33,077 nucleotides of DNA from a bacterium 1xD8-48 (GTDB lineage: Bacteria > Bacillota > Clostridia > Lachnospirales > Lachnospiraceae). The DNA lies in contig QZDS01000044.1 in NCBI GenBank assembly GCA_009917455.1, forward strand, positions 1-33,077, read 5' to 3'. The translations under genes were made by a program, and so were the position numbers. The notes beneath the pieces were generated by a model, which worked only from the letters and a program-made list of their open reading frames with translations, searched no databases and was not told the DNA's origin. This document shows, in pieces, positions 27,865 through 33,077 of this stretch; the stretch's first letter is position 1, and every line of letters begins with the position of its first letter.

Positions 27865-29550
27865 ATGATACGTTATTTGAAACAAAACAAATTTTTACTG
27901 TTCCTTGCCGTTTTATTTACTGCGATCAGCTCCCTATCTTATGTGTTTATCGCTATCTTGCTGCAACAAGTTATGGATATTGTTGATATGGGCGATATGG
28001 ATAGCTTCATCAGAATACTTCTCTTTTCCTTGGGATATTTTCCTCTTATGGGGGTATTCATGTATCTGCAATCTCTGTTTAGCAAAAAATTTATCTGCAA
28101 GATTATGAGGGCTGTCCGTTCCGAAACATTTACAGGAATTGAGCGGCACACGATTGAGGATTACTCTAAAAATCATACTGCGGATTATTTATCTGCAATT
28201 ACGAATGATGTAAAAATGATTGAGGATAACTATTTGCTTCCTCTGCTGCAAGTTATCCAATACACTATTATTTTTATAGCGTCCCTTGCTGTAATGATTT
28301 ATTTTGACGTTATCGTTACGGTGTGTGTAATTATTACAATCGTCATTATGCTTATCGTGCCCAGTCTATTTGGAGGGCTGCTCTCCAAACGGCAGGACAA
28401 ATATTCTGATATGCTATCCGTTTTTACAAACCATGTAAAAGACCTGTTATTCGGCTTTGAGGTCATCAAGTCTTATCGAATGAAAAAATATGTTCTCTCA
28501 CGATTTGAAACAACCAACGAGGACACCATAAAAGCGAAATATTCGGTTGACAAAGCGATTGCTGCAAATGAAGCGGTTTCTATGGTACTTGCACTTCTTG
28601 TTCAAGTTGTTGTTGTTTTTCTTTCTGCATACTTCATTATCATTGGACGTATCAGCGCAGGTGCATTATTAGGCATGGTGCAGGTTAGCAGTAACCTTGC
28701 AAATCCCCTTTTGATTATTTTTAGCAATATTCCAAAAATCAAGAGTATAAAACCGATTGCACAAAAGCTAAATGAACTTTCAGATTACAAGGAGCAGGAC
28801 GCAAGTACGAAGAAATCCCCTTCTTTCAATGAGGCAATTTGTGTAAACGATTTACACTTCTCCTATGATAAAGAAAATGAAGTCATAGACGGTATTTCGC
28901 TATCCATTGAAAAAGGAAAAAAATATGCTTTTGTTGGTAAAAGTGGTTGTGGAAAATCTACGCTTATCAAGCTGATTGCCGGATATTATTCCGACTTCAA
29001 AGGTAATGTGCTATACGATACAGACAGTCTTTCTGTTTTGGATATTGATAAAATAACTGCGCTTTCGTCGGTTATTCATCAGAATGTTTATATGTTTGAC
29101 GAAAGCATTTTAGATAATATTTGTCTGCACGAAGATTACAGCAAAGAAGAATTGCAATCTGCATTGTCTGATAGCGGTTTATTACATTTTGTTGAGCAAG
29201 TACCAAACGGGCTTGAATATCACGTTGGAGAAAACGGGGATAACCTTTCCGGCGGGCAGAAACAGCGAATTGCCGTAGCAAGAGCTTTAATTCGTAAAAA
29301 GCCGCTGTTGATTTTAGACGAGGGTACGTCTGCTATTGATATGCAAACTGCGTATGATATTGAAAGTAGATTGCTGGCAATATCTGATTTAACGCTGCTT
29401 ACTATCACGCACAATATGAGCAAAGACATTCTTGAACTCTATGACGAAATTATCTTTATGGCAGACGGAAAAATAATTGAACATGGCACCTTTGAAACAC
29501 TTATTGCGAAACACGCTGCATTTTATGATTTCTACCAACTGAAAAAATAA
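27865..29550 (+). CDS. ABC exporter half-transporter (fused membrane and ATPase domains)
   Basis: 561 aa. Six membrane helices occupy about 1-290 (ABC exporter type I). The ATPase domain follows from about 330, with Walker A VGKSGCGKST, signature LSGGQKQR, Walker B LLILDEGTSAID with its catalytic Glu, and H-loop TITHN. It should work as a homodimer, exporting a drug, peptide or lipid-like compound. Start 27865 follows AGGAGGACGC. TetR control suggests detoxification. No bacteriocin precursor or peptidase domain is present. A terminator region follows. Confidence 0.92.
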   Translation: MIRYLKQNKFLLFLAVLFTAISSLSYVFIAILLQQVMDIVDMGDMDSFIRILLFSLGYFPLMGVFMYLQSLFSKKFICKIMRAVRSETFTGIERHTIEDYSKNHTADYLSAITNDVKMIEDNYLLPLLQVIQYTIIFIASLAVMIYFDVIVTVCVIITIVIMLIVPSLFGGLLSKRQDKYSDMLSVFTNHVKDLLFGFEVIKSYRMKKYVLSRFETTNEDTIKAKYSVDKAIAANEAVSMVLALLVQVVVVFLSAYFIIIGRISAGALLGMVQVSSNLANPLLIIFSNIPKIKSIKPIAQKLNELSDYKEQDASTKKSPSFNEAICVNDLHFSYDKENEVIDGISLSIEKGKKYAFVGKSGCGKSTLIKLIAGYYSDFKGNVLYDTDSLSVLDIDKITALSSVIHQNVYMFDESILDNICLHEDYSKEELQSALSDSGLLHFVEQVPNGLEYHVGENGDNLSGGQKQRIAVARALIRKKPLLILDEGTSAIDMQTAYDIESRLLAISDLTLLTITHNMSKDILELYDEIIFMADGKIIEHGTFETLIAKHAAFYDFYQLKK

Positions 29551-29588
29551 GCATTCATTTAAGGGGAAGCCGCTACTGGTTTACCTTA

Positions 29589-29622
29589 CGGCGGCTTTGA
29601 ATTTTATAAATCAAAGCCGCCG
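29589..29622 (+). terminator. Terminator after the ABC exporter
   Basis: CGGCGGCTTTGA (29589-29600) and TCAAAGCCGCCG (29611-29622): 12 perfect base pairs, 10-base loop, then TTCTCCTTTT. Confidence 0.7.
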
Positions 29623-29835
29623 TTCTCCTTTTGAAAAATTGGATTTACGGAGGGTGTGTTAAAGTCGCCCTTTTTTGAGGACACGGCGGTATCCGGGAGG
29701 GTATTGTCGTGTTCATTTTGCTTTTTCACAGCACCCATGATTTACACCAGCTAAAAAAAGCGTAGCTCCCCCTCCGGGATCGTCTGGCCTTGGATGTGAA
29801 ACTTTCCAGTACATCAACTGCAATAATGTTTCGTG
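29623..29835. other. Gene-free stretch at the return to conjugative-element DNA
   Basis: About 210 bases with no credible ORF on either strand. GC rises back to that of the conjugative element. No clear duplicated insertion site was found at the cassette edges. Confidence 0.35.
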
Positions 29836-29868
29836 CGCCCGTACAGTTTCATGCTGTGCGGGCGTTTT
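29836..29868 (+). terminator. Intrinsic terminator
   Basis: CGCCCGTACAG (29836-29846) pairs with CTGTGCGGGCG (29854-29864), followed by TTTT. It would isolate the sigma-like gene from upstream transcription. Confidence 0.7.
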
Positions 29869-29886
29869 GCGTTTCTTCCTCTGTAA

Positions 29887-29909
29887 CTTCGAGACACTTT
29901 GTCCCGAGG
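29887..29909. repeat. 23-bp palindrome family C, copy 2
   Basis: CTTCGAGACA-CTT-TGTCCCGAGG. It has one altered base in the left arm and one in the right relative to the perfect copy at 26145. Confidence 0.85.
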
Positions 29910-29996
29910 TGGGCAGGGGCGGCCCCGGCTGCCGATCCCCGCCATCCCCCGTTCAGATCGCCACCTATCACAAAAATATGAACGGAGGAAAATATA

Positions 29997-30419
29997 ATGA
30001 CTACCATCAACTTGAAAGACTTTTACCCTTGGTACATGACCGATGAACATATCGAAGTTTCCGATGAAGTGGCCGCCGAGCTCCGGGCCAGCAAACTGGC
30101 CGAGGCCGCCTATGCCGAGCGTGTCCGCTATAACAAGGCGTACTATTCCCTCGACTGTGACGATGGGATCGAGTATTCCGCCTGTGTGCATGAGCCCTCC
30201 CCGCAGGAGCTGGTGGAGCGCATGGAGCGTTTCTATCACCTGTGGAACGCCCTCAACTCCCTGCCGGAGATCCAGGGCCGCCGGGTGGATGCCCATCTCA
30301 TCCTCGGCAAGAGCTATCGGGAGATTGCTCGGGCTGAAGGCGTGGATAAAAGCGCCGTCCGCCATTCTGTTTTGTGTGGAATTGAGGCCATGAAAAAATA
30401 TTTGAGAAAAAATCTGTAA
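29997..30419 (+). CDS. Sigma-70 region 4-like protein of the conjugative element
   Basis: 140 aa, start after GGAGG. MTTINLKDFYPWYMTDEHIEVSDEVAAEL is the conserved opening of these proteins in clostridial conjugative elements. The C-terminal part (LNSLPEIQGRRVDAHLILGKSYREIARAEGVDKSAVRHSVLCGIEAMKKYL) is a sigma region 4 helix-turn-helix. It probably regulates element genes. The element order sigma-like, small DUF protein, serine recombinase is standard, which supports an ICE backbone. It is a functional analogue of the sequence-unrelated-looking protein at 10594. Confidence 0.85.
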   Translation: MTTINLKDFYPWYMTDEHIEVSDEVAAELRASKLAEAAYAERVRYNKAYYSLDCDDGIEYSACVHEPSPQELVERMERFYHLWNALNSLPEIQGRRVDAHLILGKSYREIARAEGVDKSAVRHSVLCGIEAMKKYLRKNL

Positions 30420-30742
30420 TCAGCATCTCCATTTACCCCCTTTTTTCTGGTGGTATATGAGAGGAGGTTTTCTCTCTCCATAACGGAACAGCGGGCGGCC
30501 CCGAGCATAGTGCGGGGAGCCAAGCGGCGGGTGCGCTGTGACTTCCTCCACGGGAACGAGCGAACAACACCAGCGCCGTAAATGGGACTGGCCGACCCAC
30601 GGCCGCGATCCGCCGTAGGACAGGCTGGCCGCCTGTCACTCCGGGCCGCCGCTTTCCGTTGTGTGGGAGCCGCCGGGCCGAGTATCGCTGTCTTATGACG
30701 GGGCAAGAAAATGAGCCCGGCGCTCCCAATCCTAAAATCAGA

Positions 30743-30765
30743 CTTCGAGACAGATTGTCCCGAGG
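30743..30765. repeat. 23-bp palindrome family C, copy 3
   Basis: CTTCGAGACA-GAT-TGTCCCGAGG. Only the 3-base loop differs from copy 2. Confidence 0.85.
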
Positions 30766-30776
30766 TGGAGAAAGAC

Positions 30777-30811
30777 GAAGGGCCAGCACTTTCCGGGTGC
30801 TGGCCTTTCCT
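30777..30811 (+). terminator. Intrinsic terminator in the non-coding block
   Basis: GGCCAGCAC (30781-30789) pairs with GTGCTGGCC (30797-30805), followed by TTTCC. Moderate T-run. Confidence 0.6.
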
Positions 30812-30871
30812 GTTTCCCCACAAACACCGGGGAACCGCAACAATCAAATTCAACTATAAGGAGGGTGCTAT

Positions 30872-31138
30872 ATGAGATTGACAACAGCGCAGCTTGAGTC
30901 TATGCGCCGTATTGATATTGCCGCCATCGACAAAGACACTCTTGTTGATGTAAGCGGAATGACCTTTGATAACACGCTCCCGAAGGAGCAGCGGGCGGCG
31001 AATATGCTGGCCGTTATGAAAAACCCGTATTGTTTCCGTCATGGGGATATGGTCATCAAGCTGGAGTTTGCTGACGATGGCCCGCCCCTGCAAGACCTTT
31101 TGACCTCTTTCTTCCTCCGTATGAAATCGGGGCTGTGA
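30872..31138 (+). CDS. DUF6870-like small protein of the conjugative element
   Basis: 88 aa, ATG 30872 after AAGGAGG. MRLTTAQLESMRRIDIAAIDKDTLVDVSG, LPKEQRAANMLAVMKNPYCFRHGDMVIKLEFADDGPPLQDLL matches the pattern I associate with DUF6870, a small protein found just upstream of serine recombinases in clostridial elements. The family name is from memory. Function unknown. Confidence 0.78.
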   Translation: MRLTTAQLESMRRIDIAAIDKDTLVDVSGMTFDNTLPKEQRAANMLAVMKNPYCFRHGDMVIKLEFADDGPPLQDLLTSFFLRMKSGL

Positions 31139-31160
31139 TGCGTCACGGCCCTGTTTTCAA

Positions 31161-31183
31161 CTTCGAGACAAAGTGTCCCGAGG
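31161..31183. repeat. 23-bp palindrome family C, copy 4
   Basis: CTTCGAGACA-AAG-TGTCCCGAGG, between the DUF6870-like gene and the recombinase promoter. Confidence 0.85.
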
Positions 31184-31204
31184 CCGGGGCTTTCAAAGGC
31201 ATCC

Positions 31205-31233
31205 TTGTTGTCCCACGGGAACAGAGGTATAAT
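31205..31233 (+). promoter_or_regulatory. Recombinase promoter
   Basis: TTGTTG (31205-31210), 17 bases, TATAAT (31228-31233). AAGGAGG and ATG 31265 follow. Confidence 0.7.
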
Positions 31234-31264
31234 ATAGGTGTAATGTGATAGGGAAGGAGGACAA

Positions 31265-32449
31265 ATGGCAAGGACGAAAAACCGGGGAATGAATTTCGCC
31301 AGTTCCCCTGCTTCTAATAAAATGATGCGCTGGCGGCTGGGGAAATATATCCGCCTTTCCAAAGAGGATTTGCTCCGTGGGCGGGACGAAAGCAACAGCG
31401 TAGTCAATCAGCGGCTTTTACTGGAGCAGTACCACCAGACCCACATGGACGAGTTCTATGAGGGGGACGAAAGCGATGTGTATGTCGATGACGGCAAAAC
31501 CGGGACGGATACCGACCGTGAGGATTTTCAAAGATTGCTGGCCGATGTGTATAGCGGGAAAATTAACTGTGTGATTGTGAAAGACCTTTCCCGGCTCTCC
31601 CGCAACTATACTGATGCGGGAAATCTGATTGAAAACCTGTTTGTTCGGCTCAACATTCGCTTTATCAGTCTGGCCGAAGGCGTGGACAGCTACCGTAACC
31701 CGGACAGCGTTTCCAATATCATCGTGCCGATCACCAATGTTATGAACGATCAATACTGCTATCAGACCTCAAAGAAAATTCGGCAGGTATTTGATATGAA
31801 ACGGCGCAACGGTGAGTTTATCGGCTCATACGCCCCCTACGGTTACATCAAAGACCCGCAGGACAAACACGCTTTACTGGTTGACCCGGAGGCTGCCGAG
31901 GTTGTGAAAAGTATCTTTTCCATGTTCCTCTCGGGAAAGAACAAGAGGGGGATCACCCTCTACCTCAACGACCACGGCGTACCCTGTCCCACCGCTTACA
32001 AGCAGAGCCAAGGCTTGAAATATAACGCCCCCAACGCACAGGGCAATCCTATGTGGAGCACCATCACCATCGACACCATTTTGAAAAACCGTGTTTATGT
32101 GGGGGATATGGTGCAGGGCCGCCAGCGTGTGAAAAGCTACAAGATACACATTCAAGAGCGTGTGCCGGAGGAAGAATGGTTTATCGTGGAAAACACCCAC
32201 GAGGCCATCATAGACCGGGAAACCTTTGACAAGGTGCAGGGCCTGTTAAAGCGGGACACCCGCACAGCCCCCAAACAGAAACAGCTTTATCTGTTCAGCG
32301 GTTTTCTGAAATGCGCCGACTGCGGCAGGGCCATGTCCCGGATCGCATCCAAAGGAGTATATGTCTATTATCAATGCGGGACTTACAAGAGCCTTTCCAA
32401 AACTGCCTGCACGATGCACTCCATAAAAAATACCCGTCTGGAGGTTGGC
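31265..32449 (+). pseudogene. Large serine recombinase, 5' exon interrupted by a group II intron
   Basis: The integrase/excisionase of the conjugative element. Resolvase domain (about 22-170) with nucleophile S32 in YIRLSKED and VKDLSRLSRN. Recombinase domain (about 195-310, APYGYIKDP, DPEAAEVVKSIFSMFLSGKNKRGITLYLNDHGVPCP). Zinc ribbon CADCGRAMSR...YQCGTYKSLSKTACTMH. After NTRLEVG the frame enters GTGTTATGAGC, the start of a group II intron, and stops at 32458. The C-terminal coiled coil (roughly 130 residues in relatives) should lie beyond the intron, outside the window. If the intron still spliced, the gene could be restored, but the intron ORF is broken. Confidence 0.9.
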
Positions 32450-33005
32450 GTGTTATGAGCATGTATTAGGCTTCTGTGTGAAACATGGGAACCTGTAGAG
32501 TAATGAAAATCGAAAAGATACAAGTCACAGAACGATGAGGTCGAAAGTAGAAAGGTATTCTATAGGGGCGGAGTTGCCCGTAGTAGTGATGAAGTTGCTG
32601 TAATGGCAATGGAGCAAAGGGGTAACATCATTCTGCTTGATACTGAAAACAACTGGGGAACCAGGAGGATTGGATGGGCGAGAGCAAACAATACGAGATA
32701 CCCAAAAAGGTAGTCATTGAGGCATATAAAAGGGTAAAAGCCAACAAAGGCAGTGCAGGAATAGATGGTGTTGATTTTGAAATCTTTGAGAAGAAACTCA
32801 ACAATAATCTATACAAGATATGGAATCGAATGAGTTCCGGAAGCTATTTTCCTTCTCCGGTACTGGCAGTAGAAATACCAAAGAAAGCTGGAGGAACAAG
32901 AAGACTCGGAATACCAACGATTTCGGACAGAATTGCACAAATGGTTGCAAGAATGTATGTAGAGCCTGTGGTAGAACCAATGTTTAGCGAAGATTCTTAT
33001 GGATA
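32450..33005 (+). mobile_element. Group II intron, 5' part
   Basis: The 5' end GTGTTATGAGC at 32450 fits the GUGYG-type start of bacterial group II introns. Domain I-type sequence follows (GGAGTTGCCCGTAGTAGTGATGAAG, given as a landmark near 32571, then GGAGCAAAGGGG), and the intron-encoded protein starts at 32674 after AGGAGG. It lies inside the recombinase gene in the sense direction. The intron is lost near 33005, where its reverse transcriptase stops matching. Confidence 0.82.
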
Positions 33006-33048
33006 CTGTTGTTCGGCGAATTATCTGCACCTAGATTCTTCACATTAA
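32674..33048 (+). pseudogene. ltrA: Group II intron reverse transcriptase/maturase, truncated
   Basis: The first about 111 residues are the N-terminus of a LtrA-type maturase: KVVIEAYKRVKANKGSAGIDGVD (RT0/RT1), YFPSPVLAVEIPKKAGGTRRLGIPTISDRIAQMVARMYVEPVVEPMFSEDSYGY (RT1/RT2). After SYGY, relatives read RPN/RPG; here it reads CCSANYLHLDSSH and stops at 33048. The catalytic YADD motif, domain X and endonuclease are absent. A different sequence has replaced the rest, most likely an insertion sequence landing at about 33002-33008. Confidence 0.88.
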
Positions 33049-33077
33049 ATGCGCCGGTTTTCCGTATGGTTTGGATA
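33006..33077. other. Foreign sequence breaking the intron ORF
   Basis: From about 33006 the DNA no longer matches a maturase. The 70 visible bases have no ORF of note and could be the end of an insertion sequence continuing past the window. The element cannot be identified from this much. Confidence 0.45.

Larger units (their letters stand above)
30420..30871. other. GC-rich non-coding block of the conjugative element
   Basis: About 450 bases, markedly GC-rich with many short inverted repeats (GGCCGC, GCCGGGC and similar). It contains palindrome C copy 3 (30743) and a strong hairpin at 30781. The long minus-strand frames here look like by-products of GC content: low-complexity Arg/Pro/Ser composition and no ribosome sites. 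It may be a structured RNA or transfer-related region; nothing firmer can be said. Confidence 0.45.

Noticed and set aside
30314..30853. 179- and 136-codon minus-strand frames in the GC-rich block
   Set aside because: They overlap the sigma-like gene in antisense and have Arg/Pro/Ser-rich low-complexity content with no ribosome site; high GC explains their length.

Overview
This window looks like accessory DNA of a gut-type Clostridia genome, most likely Lachnospiraceae. The reasons are low-to-mid GC chromosomal genes with AGGAGG-type ribosome binding sites, LytTR/GHKL two-component pairs, ECF sigma/anti-sigma pairs, clostridial-type conjugative-element genes and TTGTCGAA (Spo0A-box-like) motifs. 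No rRNA, tRNA or CRISPR array was seen. All family assignments were made by eye from motifs; no database search was run.

Layout. 1-1250 is the right part of an IS256-family insertion sequence, cut by the window edge. 1251-3427 holds an unknown minus-strand protein and a metallo-beta-lactamase-fold protein with an altered metal motif. 3636-5572 is an ABC-F ATPase gene behind a textbook-looking attenuator: promoter, 29-codon leader peptide, competing hairpins and terminator. 5862-9441 is an ECF sigma factor, its translationally coupled membrane partner with a degenerate M23 domain, and two lipoproteins. 9536-12609 is a decayed phage/mobile-element region: a headless fragment, a Com-like zinc ribbon, a structured RNA, a sigma-like protein, an amber-interrupted gene, a deletion chimera of a DUF2800-like start with a DNA polymerase A segment, and a truncated serine recombinase. 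12660-13010 carries a probable type I toxin-antitoxin pair: a 30-aa holin-like toxin, an antisense promoter of near-consensus sequence, and a shared bidirectional terminator.

13649-17010 and 19998-23864 are two parallel modules. Each has a LytTR response regulator overlapping a GHKL sensor kinase by 4 bp, followed by small cytoplasmic-looking proteins of unknown function. Upstream of each regulator lies a dispersed repeat (family A) and a direct repeat with 20-21 bp period, the spacing expected for LytTR binding. No agrB/agrD is adjacent. Between them lie a DUF5301/DUF3221-like lipoprotein, a dead sigma/anti-sigma pair and an AbiEi-like antitoxin cut off at a family A repeat. A Fic protein follows (24028-24786).

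24874-32449 is the skeleton of a clostridial integrative conjugative element. VirB4 is fused by deletion to the end of a relaxase, followed by an XRE regulator, a sigma-like protein, a DUF6870-like protein and a large serine recombinase. A 23-bp palindrome occurs four times along it. An AT-richer cassette (TetR, small membrane protein, ABC exporter, with the same 17-bp operator at both promoters) sits inside it. The recombinase is itself interrupted by a group II intron (from 32450), whose reverse transcriptase ORF is broken near 33005 by a further unidentified sequence. The window thus records nested insertions and deletions around a few intact regulatory and resistance/export units.
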